Origin: an uncultured Fusobacteriaceae bacterium
GTDB lineage: Bacteria > Fusobacteriota > Fusobacteriia > Fusobacteriales > Fusobacteriaceae
DNA length: 47,116 nt
Assembly: GCA_947072665.1 (NCBI GenBank)
Contig: CAMTIW010000004.1
Location: forward strand, 1-47,116
Direction of reading: 5' to 3'
This document shows, in pieces, positions 7,720-14,969 of this stretch. Numbering within the stretch: the first letter of the stretch is position 1; every line of letters starts with the position of its first letter. The translations under genes and the position numbers were made by a program. The notes beneath the pieces were generated by a model. The model searched no databases. It was not told the DNA's origin and saw only the letters and a program-made list of their open reading frames with translations.

Positions 7720-9610
7720 AGATGTAGAATTTGCTTTTTTTTCACAATTAGCATATTTAAATTGGAATAAGTTAAATATAAATAACTTAAAAAATGATGA
7801 TATTTACATAAAAAAAAATTTCATGAATTTTTTAACAGATAAAGAAAAAGTTTGGAATAAAATAAAAATAGATGATCTAGAACCAAAAGTTGAAAATGGA
7901 ATCCTTATGTATGATGAAAGAGATAAAAGACTTTTTGGAGTGTTTGGAATTGAGAGAAATAAGCAAGAACCTGAAAAAATCGATCCCTTATATAATTTTG
8001 ACGGTTGGCAATTTATATATAGTGCTGATAAGAAAAAATTATTCAAGGAAAAATATAATCTTGATATTGAAGATGACGGATTTTTTGCATGTGCTTTTAT
8101 GAAAGATGATGATATTATTATTGCTTATCGTGGAACAGAACCAAGAACAATTAAGGATTTAATTGCCGATTTAGAAATAGGATTTTTAAATCACAATCAC
8201 TCTCAATTAGTTTGTACATATATATTTTTAGAACATATAAAATCAATTTATCCTAATAAGAATATAAATATAACAGGGCATAGTTTAGGAGGTTGCTTAG
8301 CTCAATATGCTTTTGTATGTAGTGACAAACAGCACAAAACAGTTACATGGAATGCTCTAGGACTTGGAAGACATAAAAATAAAGTTACAGAAAATATATT
8401 TTTTGGAAATGATGTGACGAATTATTTAAAACTTTATTCTCATGATATAAAAACAAAACTTGAAAAGATTCTTTTTACCAATACAGGGAAAATAACAGAT
8501 GATTTTATTAATTTTAGCGAAAAACAAATGATAGAAACTATTTTTAATAAACTCTATTTCCCAGTAAAAAATACCATGGAAACAGGTGGGCATAACATTT
8601 ATGAAACTGAAGTAAAAGGTTTAAAATTAAGTATTGGTACAATGTCAAGTGAGAAAAATACTTTTGAAAAAAACAATTTAACTCATTATCAAGATAAAGA
8701 ACTAGAAAAAGAATTACAACTAAGCTCTATTCAAATCTATTGGTTATTAAAAAGTATAAAAAATTATCAGTTATCTTCAACAGCAGATTCTAATAAGATA
8801 ACAAATTATTATAATTCCTTAGATTGGGCTGCAACTTTGCAAACAAGAGAAGGAAAATGTGTTGATGTTTTAATAGGAAATGAATTATTAAATGAAACTA
8901 CTGATGATAGTAAAGGGAGGGCAATAAAAAATGGAATTCCTAATTTTGACTATCATAATATAAATGATTTTTTATTATATATGGATAATAATGGTAATAT
9001 TCAAAAGGGAAATTATAATTTTATATTTTCAAAAAATTTAGTAAAAACCTTATACTCTCATGTATTGAAGGAAGACTTAAAACGAAAAGATGAAGATAAA
9101 TATCTCAAAATATTTATAAAAAATAGGGAACATCAAACAAATGAAAAAGATGTTTTTAAAGGATTTCATATAATATGTTGCAAAAAAAAAATATTTGCTC
9201 CTTCAAAAAAAATAATAGAAGAAGCCAAAATAAAATATATAGCAGCAGCGGAAGTTTCATTAAGTCAAGGTGTACATCAATATATAAGATATAGAGAGTT
9301 TCCCCCAGAAGAAAAAACAAATGGAAGCTTAGAGATAGGAGTTTATGTAATAGGTCATTTAAGTAACATAAAAAATTTGGGTGGAATTGAAGGAGGAGTC
9401 TCTATTCAGCTAATTAAAAATGGAAAAATTCCTCATAAAATAATTTCAAATGATGAGATAATAGAAAGACTAAAAAATATACCTGAAACTAGAAATATAG
9501 GGGATATTATAAGTTGGGGTTGTAATGGACATGGGAAAGTTTATGATATTTATAGAACAGAAAATGGAACTCTAACAAGAATATTAAGACATAATAATAC
9601 TATTGTATAA
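7703..9610 (+). CDS. lipase-like alpha/beta hydrolase with unknown C-terminal half
   Basis: A 635-aa protein. The N-terminal part (about residues 1-260) looks like a class 3 lipase or Mbeg1-like (DUF2974) alpha/beta hydrolase. It begins with VEFAFFSQLAYLNW, has IIIAYRGTEPRTIKDLIADL before the elbow, and a nucleophile elbow NITGHSLGGCLAQ with Ser194. An Asp and His to complete the triad are likely but cannot be assigned by eye. The C-terminal half has no recognised domain. There is no signal peptide, so secretion would need another route. The start is ATG 7703, 5 nt after GGAGG (7693-7697); the in-frame ATG at 7691 precedes that RBS. It follows the lipoprotein gene with overlapping ends. Candidate roles are phospholipase, toxin-like effector or surface lipase. 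Confidence 0.75.
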   Translation: MKKSIKDVEFAFFSQLAYLNWNKLNINNLKNDDIYIKKNFMNFLTDKEKVWNKIKIDDLEPKVENGILMYDERDKRLFGVFGIERNKQEPEKIDPLYNFDGWQFIYSADKKKLFKEKYNLDIEDDGFFACAFMKDDDIIIAYRGTEPRTIKDLIADLEIGFLNHNHSQLVCTYIFLEHIKSIYPNKNINITGHSLGGCLAQYAFVCSDKQHKTVTWNALGLGRHKNKVTENIFFGNDVTNYLKLYSHDIKTKLEKILFTNTGKITDDFINFSEKQMIETIFNKLYFPVKNTMETGGHNIYETEVKGLKLSIGTMSSEKNTFEKNNLTHYQDKELEKELQLSSIQIYWLLKSIKNYQLSSTADSNKITNYYNSLDWAATLQTREGKCVDVLIGNELLNETTDDSKGRAIKNGIPNFDYHNINDFLLYMDNNGNIQKGNYNFIFSKNLVKTLYSHVLKEDLKRKDEDKYLKIFIKNREHQTNEKDVFKGFHIICCKKKIFAPSKKIIEEAKIKYIAAAEVSLSQGVHQYIRYREFPPEEKTNGSLEIGVYVIGHLSNIKNLGGIEGGVSIQLIKNGKIPHKIISNDEIIERLKNIPETRNIGDIISWGCNGHGKVYDIYRTENGTLTRILRHNNTIV

Positions 9611-9764
9611 AAAAAATATGAAAATAAGACTTTCAAGCTGATATTTATATTTTATACCAAATTTTTTATACAATCTTTAAAGAATGAAGTAGAAATAATA
9701 TCAAAAAAATTTATATACTTTTCAAGAGCAAGAATGAAAACATGTTTGTAAATACATGGGTTTA

Positions 9765-9818
9765 CCTCCACTTAAGATTTTATTTCTTTTTATAATTAAA
9801 TTTTATCAAAAGTGGAGG
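9765..9818. repeat. inverted repeat, 9-bp arms
   Basis: CCTCCACTT (9765-9773) is a perfect reverse complement of AAGTGGAGG (9810-9818), with a 36-nt AT-rich loop between them. It lacks a T tract. It could be an operator, a leader structure or the trace of an excised element; nothing decides between these. Confidence 0.5.
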
Positions 9819-9845
9819 AAATTCAAAGAAAAAAATCAAGAAAAA

Positions 9846-9885
9846 GCCTTTGTTTTACTAATCTGTTTTTAGTATTACAATTGGC
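9846..9885 (+). promoter_or_regulatory. interrupted hairpin upstream of citD
   Basis: Three nested arms pair in order: GCC (9846-9848) with GGC (9883-9885), TTGT (9850-9853) with ACAA (9877-9880), and TACTAA (9856-9861) with TTAGTA (9869-9874). Internal loops are small and nearly symmetric. The structure ends 28 nt before the citD ATG. It could be an operator or a leader hairpin; as a terminator it lacks a continuous U tract. Confidence 0.4.
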
Positions 9886-9913
9886 TAATTTTAAAATACT
9901 GTAAGGGGGAAAT

Positions 9914-10180
9914 ATGACAATAAAAAAAATTTCTAAATGTGGAACTTTGGAATCCAATGATATATATGTTATTTTAGCTCCAGCTGAGAATGGAATTGAA
10001 ATAGAACTTGAAAGTAGTGTTGAGAAACAATTCGGAAAAGAAATAAAGAAAACAATAGAAAGAAAATTAAGTGAGTTAGGAATAAAATCTGTAAAAGTAA
10101 ATGCAAAAGATAATGGAGCTTTAGATTTTACAATAAGAGCTAGAATAGAGGTTGCCGCAATCAGGGGGTGTCAAGAATAA
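9914..10180 (+). CDS. citD: citrate/citramalate lyase acyl-carrier (gamma) subunit
   Basis: Acyl carrier protein of the lyase complex, 88 aa (enterobacterial CitD is about 98). It carries the 2'-(5''-phosphoribosyl)-3'-dephospho-CoA arm on a serine, here Ser14 in the conserved GTLES motif. The family stretch SSVEKQFGKEIKKTI and the C-terminal GALDFTIRARIEVA also match. The RBS is AAGGGGG, about 5 nt before the ATG. Its stop overlaps the citE start by one base (TAATG). Because the genes for mesaconate formation lie just upstream, the substrate of the complex is more likely citramalate than citrate. The two lyase types are closely related and cannot be separated by eye. Confidence 0.93.
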   Translation: MTIKKISKCGTLESNDIYVILAPAENGIEIELESSVEKQFGKEIKKTIERKLSELGIKSVKVNAKDNGALDFTIRARIEVAAIRGCQE

Positions 10181-11052
10181 TGGAACTTAGAAGAACTATG
10201 CTATTTATGCCTGGAAATAATCCAGGGATGCTTCAAACAGCTGATGTATTTGGATCAGATTCTATTATTTTTGATTTAGAAGATGCAGTATCCATAACAG
10301 AAAAAGATTCAGCTAGGATATTAATTAAAGAAGCTATGAAAAACTTTGATTATGTAGATATAGAGGTAGTTATAAGAATTAATCCTTTATCTACACCTTT
10401 TGCTTTAGAAGATATAGATGTAATGGCAAGAATGAAACCAGATTCAATACTACTTCCAAAGTCAATTCCTGAAGATATAAAGTTTTTAGATAAAACATTA
10501 TTAAAAATAGAGGAAGAGGAAGAATTTGAATTAGGTAGCATAAAAATTCATGCACTGGTTGAAACTGCAATGGGAGTGGAACTTGCTTATGAAACTGCAA
10601 GTGCAACTTCTAGATGTATTTCCATTGTTTTGGGAGGAGAGGATTTAGCCGCAGACTTAGGTGTCAAACGTACTTATGATTCAGAGGAACTTTTTTATGC
10701 AAGAACCAAAATAATAAATATTTGTAAGGCATTAAAAATAGATGCTATAGATACACCATTTACAGATACAAATGATAATGAAGGCTTGGTAATGGATACT
10801 GAAAAAGCTAAGAAATTAGGATTTTCAGGAAAGTTAGCTATAAATCCAAGACAAATTGGGACGATACATGAAGTATTTGCTCCTACAAATGATGAAATAA
10901 AACATGCTATAAGAGTTATGGAAGCTAAGAAAGAAGCTGATAAACTAGGACTTGGAGTATTTACATTGAATGGGAAAATGGTGGATTTGCCAATAATAAA
11001 TCGTGCTTTAAATATATTGAAAATTGCTAAAACTTTAGGATTATCAGATTAA
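10180..11052 (+). CDS. citE: citrate/citramalate lyase beta subunit (citryl/citramalyl-CoA lyase type)
   Basis: A 290-aa HpcH/HpaI-fold lyase that cleaves the acyl-carrier-bound (3S)-citryl or citramalyl thioester, releasing oxaloacetate or pyruvate. It begins MELRRTMLFMPGNNPGM. Active-site stretches are SIIFDLEDAVSITEKDSAR, VVIRINPL, HALVETAMGVELAYE, LGGEDLAADLGVKRT and KLAINPRQI. The start is ATG 10180 in the TAATG overlap with citD. The in-frame GTG at 10168 sits inside the RBS AGGGGG and is unlikely. It is followed 17 nt later by citF. In the methylaspartate pathway the product is pyruvate, which feeds energy metabolism. Confidence 0.93.
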   Translation: MELRRTMLFMPGNNPGMLQTADVFGSDSIIFDLEDAVSITEKDSARILIKEAMKNFDYVDIEVVIRINPLSTPFALEDIDVMARMKPDSILLPKSIPEDIKFLDKTLLKIEEEEEFELGSIKIHALVETAMGVELAYETASATSRCISIVLGGEDLAADLGVKRTYDSEELFYARTKIINICKALKIDAIDTPFTDTNDNEGLVMDTEKAKKLGFSGKLAINPRQIGTIHEVFAPTNDEIKHAIRVMEAKKEADKLGLGVFTLNGKMVDLPIINRALNILKIAKTLGLSD

Positions 11053-11069
11053 TAAAATATGGGGGTATA

Positions 11070-12608
11070 ATGAAAAATATATTAGGAAGAGAAATCCCTG
11101 AATTTATAGAAGGATATGGGGAAATAGCTCAATATAAAGGTAGTTGGAATAAAAAGTTAGGAAAAATAAAAAAAGACTCGTCATTTAAAGTTATTTTACC
11201 TGGTGAGAAAAAACTTTTTAAAGAATTAAAAAAACTTATGGATTCTTTAGAATTGAAAGATGGAATGGTAGTTTCATTTCATCATCATTTAAGAAATGGT
11301 GATTTTGTACTTAATATGATAATGAGGGAAATTCAAGAGAGAGGATATAAGGATATAACATTGGTAGCAAGTTCTATTTTTCCTTGTCATAAAGAGTTAG
11401 TTCTCATGATGGAAGCAGGAATAATAACTGGAATTTATTCAGCTTACATATCTGGACCAGTAGCTAAAGCTATATCTCAAGGAAAATTACAAAAACCAGC
11501 AGTTATGCATACACATGGTGGTAGAGCAAGAATATTTGAAACTGGGGAACTTAAGATAGATTTTGCCTTTGTTGCTGCACCATCATCAGATGAGTATGGG
11601 AATATAAATGGAGTAGATGGGAAATCAGCTTGTGGTGCTTTGGGATATGCTCATACAGATGTAGAATGGGCTGAAACAGTTGTAGTAATAACTGATAATC
11701 TAGTTTCTTATCCAAATCCAACTATTGAAATAAATCAAACTAATATTGATTATGTTTTAGTAGTAGATGCAATAGGAGATCCAAAGGGAATAGTTTCAGG
11801 TACAACTCAAGTGACCAAGAATCCAATTGGGTTAAAAATAGCAAATTTAACTTCTAAATTTATAGCTGAATCTGGTTATTTAAAAGATGAAATGAGTTTT
11901 CAAACTGGTGCAGGGGGAACTTCTTTAGCAGTTGCAGTGGAAATGAAGGATATAATGAAAGCTAAAGGTATTGTAGGAAGCTTTGCATCAGGTGGAATAA
12001 CTGGTTATATTGTAGATATGTATAAAGAAGGATTATTTAAAAGTATTTTTGATGTTCAATGTTTTGATTTGGAAGCTGTAAAATCAATAAAAGAAAATAA
12101 AGCACATATGACAATGTCTGCTTCCATGTATGCTAATAGCAATAATAAAGGTTGTGTAGTTAATATGCTAGATGTAGTTATTTTAGGTGCTACTGAAATG
12201 GATACAAATTTTAATGTGAATGTGACTACTGGTTCTGACGGATATATAATGGGAGGGTCAGGTGGTCATTCAGATACAGCAGCAGGTTCTAAATGTTGTA
12301 TTATAGTTTCGCAGCTAGTTAATGCTAGAATTTCAGTGATAAAAGATAATATATCAACAATAACTACTCCTGGAGAGACTGTAGATGTGTTAGTAACAGA
12401 AAAGGGGATTGCTATAAATCCTTTGAGAAAAGATTTAATTGAAAAATTTGAAAATTCAAGTTTACCTATAAAAACTATAGAAGAATTAAAATCTATTGCT
12501 GATAAATTAATCGGAGAACCTTCTCCAATAGAATTTGAAGATAAAATAGTAGCGTTAGTTCAGTATAGAGATGGAACTATTTTAGATATTGTAAGAAAAA
12601 TTAAATAG
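11070..12608 (+). CDS. citF: citrate/citramalate lyase alpha subunit (CoA-transferase)
   Basis: The 512-aa alpha subunit exchanges the acetyl group on CitD for the incoming citrate or citramalate. It belongs to the CoA-transferase superfamily. The CitF-typical opening is REIPEFIEGYGEIAQYKG, and later motifs are SFHHHLRNGDFVLN, THGGRARIFETGEL, SFQTGAGGTSLAVAVEM, ASGGITGY and TGSDGYIMGGSGGHSDTAAG. The RBS GGGGG lies 4 nt before the ATG. It is the last gene of the cit unit and ends at a 17-bp terminator. The genes that charge and assemble the complex (citC, citX, citG) are not in this window, so they must be elsewhere if the complex is active. Confidence 0.95.
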   Translation: MKNILGREIPEFIEGYGEIAQYKGSWNKKLGKIKKDSSFKVILPGEKKLFKELKKLMDSLELKDGMVVSFHHHLRNGDFVLNMIMREIQERGYKDITLVASSIFPCHKELVLMMEAGIITGIYSAYISGPVAKAISQGKLQKPAVMHTHGGRARIFETGELKIDFAFVAAPSSDEYGNINGVDGKSACGALGYAHTDVEWAETVVVITDNLVSYPNPTIEINQTNIDYVLVVDAIGDPKGIVSGTTQVTKNPIGLKIANLTSKFIAESGYLKDEMSFQTGAGGTSLAVAVEMKDIMKAKGIVGSFASGGITGYIVDMYKEGLFKSIFDVQCFDLEAVKSIKENKAHMTMSASMYANSNNKGCVVNMLDVVILGATEMDTNFNVNVTTGSDGYIMGGSGGHSDTAAGSKCCIIVSQLVNARISVIKDNISTITTPGETVDVLVTEKGIAINPLRKDLIEKFENSSLPIKTIEELKSIADKLIGEPSPIEFEDKIVALVQYRDGTILDIVRKIK

Positions 12609-12610
12609 GT

Positions 12611-12653
12611 CAATAAAAAAATGATGATTATTAGAGTCATCATTTTTTTATTG
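12611..12653 (+). terminator. intrinsic terminator after citF
   Basis: A perfect 17-bp inverted repeat pairs CAATAAAAAAATGATGA (12611-12627) with its complement at 12637-12653 across a 9-nt loop. The stem's own T7 run gives the U tract. The last bases overlap the -35 box of the next promoter (TTGACA from 12651). Confidence 0.9.
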
Positions 12654-12679
12654 ACAAAACTCTTCATTTATTATATAAT
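12651..12679 (+). promoter_or_regulatory. full-consensus promoter of the metal exporter gene
   Basis: TTGACA (12651-12656), exactly 17 nt, then TATAAT (12674-12679): both hexamers and the spacer are consensus. Transcription should start near 12686. An imperfect dyad TTGGTATATCAA (12688-12699) lies at the start site and may be an operator. Confidence 0.85.
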
Positions 12680-12719
12680 TCAAAATATTGGTATATCAAA
12701 ATAAAAAAAGGGGGAGAAT

Positions 12720-13922
12720 ATGAATCTTTGGAGTTTAGTTTATCAATCAGCATCGGACTCATTTATATTAGTTGGAACTTTTGTTGCAGTAACACTTATA
12801 TTATTTGGATTTTTAGATTATAAATCTAGTGGGAAACTACTAAAAGCAATTGAAGAGAAAAAAAAGATACAAGTATTTGTTGGAACATTTTTAGGTTTAA
12901 CACCTGGTTGTGGTGGGGCAATTATGGTAGTACCATTGTATCTTACAGGAAAGGTAAGTTTTGGAACATTACTTGCAACATTTATAGCAACCATGGGAGA
13001 TGCTGCATTTATACTTGTAGTAACACAACCTAAAACTTTTATCTATGTTTTATTAATTTCAGGATTTGTGGCAGTTATAACAGGTTTAACAGTTGATTAT
13101 TTTGGAATAGGAAAAGGATTTCTAAAGAAAAATATAATGATAGATAATAAAAATAGTGAATATGAAATAGAATTTGAGCTAGTGGAAGAGAATAAAGATA
13201 TTTCATATAAGCATATAGGACATATACAAGGGGATTTCATAGATAAAAAGTTACACTCTTCACATAAAAATCATTTCTTACATAGATTTAGTCATGGTAT
13301 TGGATATAAAATATTTTGGATTTTTATTATTTTAGGTTTTCCTTTGGGAATAATGGACCTTATGCAAATAGATTTAGATAAAGGTTTATTTATTAAAAAT
13401 TTATCGTGGATTGGCTTTTTAGGAACATTATTTTCAATTTTTTTCAGTTTTATAAATAAGAAATTTATTTCAGATGATTCACATGAAGAAATGGAAAGTA
13501 AAAGGTTATCTTTAAAAGAAATGATAATTCATAGTGCTGAAGAGACAGCATTTGTTATAACATGGGTATTTATTGCTTTTCTTTTATATAATATAGGGAT
13601 AGACCTTTTAGGTGGTGAAAAGATTCTAAGTTCGTTAATTTTAAAAAGTGGTTTTATGGTTGTAATAACTGCTATTATAATTGGACTTATTCCTGGGTGT
13701 GGACCTCAAATATTACTTACTACATTATTTTTAACTGGTACAATTCCTTTTTCTGCACTTATAGCCAATGCTATTTGTAATGATGGAGATGCACTGTTTC
13801 CACTTTTGGCTTTAAATAAAAAAGCTTCTATTATGGTAACCCTGTATAATTTAATTCCAGCTTTTTTAGTAGGTGGTCTGTTTTACTTGTTGGAAATTAA
13901 TAATATTTTAATTATTAGGTAA
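12720..13922 (+). CDS. predicted heavy-metal/manganese exporter (ArsP_2 / DUF2899-like)
   Basis: A 400-aa multi-spanning membrane protein resembling the family annotated as 10-TM heavy-metal exporter or putative manganese transporter. Two halves carry matching motifs: TPGCGGAIMVVPLYLTGKVS with later TMGDAAF, and IPGCGPQILLTTLFLTGTIP with later CNDGDALF. This indicates an internal duplication with paired PGCG and GDA motifs that probably line the transport path. The loop between the halves is rich in histidine (SYKHIGHIQGDF, HSSHKNHFLHRFSH), consistent with metal binding. Substrate and direction are inference. It has its own strong promoter, a leader of only about 35 nt with no room for a Mn riboswitch, the RBS GGGGGAG, and a terminator. 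Confidence 0.75.
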   Translation: MNLWSLVYQSASDSFILVGTFVAVTLILFGFLDYKSSGKLLKAIEEKKKIQVFVGTFLGLTPGCGGAIMVVPLYLTGKVSFGTLLATFIATMGDAAFILVVTQPKTFIYVLLISGFVAVITGLTVDYFGIGKGFLKKNIMIDNKNSEYEIEFELVEENKDISYKHIGHIQGDFIDKKLHSSHKNHFLHRFSHGIGYKIFWIFIILGFPLGIMDLMQIDLDKGLFIKNLSWIGFLGTLFSIFFSFINKKFISDDSHEEMESKRLSLKEMIIHSAEETAFVITWVFIAFLLYNIGIDLLGGEKILSSLILKSGFMVVITAIIIGLIPGCGPQILLTTLFLTGTIPFSALIANAICNDGDALFPLLALNKKASIMVTLYNLIPAFLVGGLFYLLEINNILIIR

Positions 13923-13941
13923 AAATATAACTATTAAACAA

Positions 13942-13996
13942 AAAGGTAGTATTTAAAGTATTTCTTGACTCTTTAAATGCTACCTTTATTTTTTTT
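13942..13996 (+). terminator. bidirectional terminator between exporter and TM2 gene
   Basis: AAAGGTAGTATTTAAAG (13942-13958) pairs with CTTTAAATGCTACCTTT (13971-13987); the single non-Watson-Crick position is a U-G pair in the plus transcript. A T-rich tail follows, and an A-rich stretch precedes the stem, so it can also serve the converging minus-strand TM2 gene. Confidence 0.85.
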
Positions 13997-13997
13997 G

Positions 13998-14216
13998 TTA
14001 ATAATTAAATCTAATGTTTCCTTGAGAATCAGTGGGCATTCCAGCAGCCACAATAACGTCAAATATCATGACAATTGTGGGAATTCCTGTCCAACAAAAA
14101 AGAAACATAAAAATAGCACTCACTGTTTTTCCTATTAAAAGTCTATGAACACCTAAAGAACCAAAAAATATTGCAACTATAATATAAACTACTTTATTAA
14201 TAACTTGATTTCCCAT
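13998..14216 (-). CDS. TM2 domain-containing protein
   Basis: A 72-aa small membrane protein consisting of one TM2 domain: a first helix VVYIIVAIFFGSLGVHRLLIGKT containing the family's G-x-x-G-x-H-R signature, a short basic turn, a second helix, then CWTGIPTIVMIFD. The molecular function of TM2 proteins in bacteria is not established. The RBS AGGAGA lies upstream on the minus strand. It follows the TVP38 and SPFH genes on the same strand, with a 77-nt gap that contains its own promoter. Confidence 0.85.
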   Translation of the reverse strand: MGNQVINKVVYIIVAIFFGSLGVHRLLIGKTVSAIFMFLFCWTGIPTIVMIFDVIVAAGMPTDSQGNIRFNY

Positions 14217-14240
14217 TCTTATCTCCTATTGTTTTATTAT

Positions 14241-14269
14241 ATTTTACCATGTTTTTAAAGGAGTTACAA
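14241..14269 (-). promoter_or_regulatory. promoter of the TM2 gene
   Basis: Read on the minus strand: TTGTAA (complement of 14264-14269), 17 nt, TAAAAT (complement of 14241-14246) preceded by TGG, an extended -10. Confidence 0.55.
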
Positions 14270-14293
14270 GATGTGTTAAATTATAATTTTTTT

Positions 14294-14941
14294 CTATTTT
14301 AAATTAAATTTTTTCACTAAAATAGTAATAAATAAGAGAAAAATAGCACTGACACCAATAATTAGGAAAAACTCTTTGGAAGAACTGGCTAAAAGAGAAC
14401 TTCCTATTAGAACATAGCTAATAACACCTGGTACAATAAAAATAGTAGATAAAATCCAATATTTAAAAAAGTTTATATTAGTGAGTCCATAAATATAGTT
14501 TTGTAAAGTGAATGGAAATATTGGAACAAGCCTTGTTGTAAGTAGTATAAGAGAGTCATTTTTAGCTATTCCCTCATTAATAGTTTTAAATATAGGGAGT
14601 TGTTCATATTTTTTCATACTATCTTTAAAAAAATACCTACCTAAAATAAAAGCGCTTCCCAGTCCAAGACTAGCTCCTATTATTGTTAATATGGACCCTT
14701 TAATAGGTCCAAAAATTATACCACTGCTTAAGGTCAATGGAGTAGCTGGTAAAAAAAATATAGAAAAAAGTATATATAAAATAATAAAAAATAATTCTGA
14801 ATATTTGCTATTTTTTAAAGTTAGAAGAAACTCTTTTATTGTAAGTATATCAAAATTATCTGGAAATACTTTAGTTTTAAGAATAATAAATATTAAAATT
14901 AAAACAGTTAGTATAAAAATTTTTTGTTTGATTTTAGTCAT
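14294..14941 (-). CDS. TVP38/TMEM64 (DedA-like) membrane protein
   Basis: A 215-aa protein of the VTT/SNARE-associated domain family (TVP38/TMEM64, YdjX-Z). The family centre is clear: IFFLPATPLTLSSGIIFGP, then GASLGLGSAFILGRYFF, then LLTTRLVPIFPFTLQNYIYGLT. Family members are polytopic membrane proteins, and relatives have been linked to lipid scrambling or flipping and envelope homeostasis. The specific role here is unknown. ATG 14941 is preceded by TAGGAGA at good spacing. It lies 28 nt downstream of the SPFH gene and is probably co-transcribed with it. Confidence 0.9.
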   Translation of the reverse strand: MTKIKQKIFILTVLILIFIILKTKVFPDNFDILTIKEFLLTLKNSKYSELFFIILYILFSIFFLPATPLTLSSGIIFGPIKGSILTIIGASLGLGSAFILGRYFFKDSMKKYEQLPIFKTINEGIAKNDSLILLTTRLVPIFPFTLQNYIYGLTNINFFKYWILSTIFIVPGVISYVLIGSSLLASSSKEFFLIIGVSAIFLLFITILVKKFNLK

Positions 14942-14969
14942 ATGAATCTCCTATATTTTATAAAAATAA

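Larger units (their letters stand above)
9611..9913. other. intergenic region between lipase gene and citD
   Basis: This 303-nt gap contains no credible gene. It holds two inverted repeats, described separately (9765-9818 and 9846-9885), and an interrupted dyad CATGTTTGTAAATACATG near 9750. No strong -35/-10 pair was found for citDEF. TATAAT at 9791-9796 and TAAAAT at 9892-9897 are possible -10 boxes without good partners. Confidence 0.5.

Noticed and set aside
12686-12720. Manganese (yybP-ykoY) riboswitch before the exporter
   Set aside because: The leader is about 35 nt, too short for this riboswitch, and the core motifs are absent.
14508-14945. 145-codon plus-strand frame opposite the TVP38 gene
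   Set aside because: The minus strand encodes a clear TVP38/TMEM64 protein with an RBS; the plus frame has neither a domain nor an RBS.
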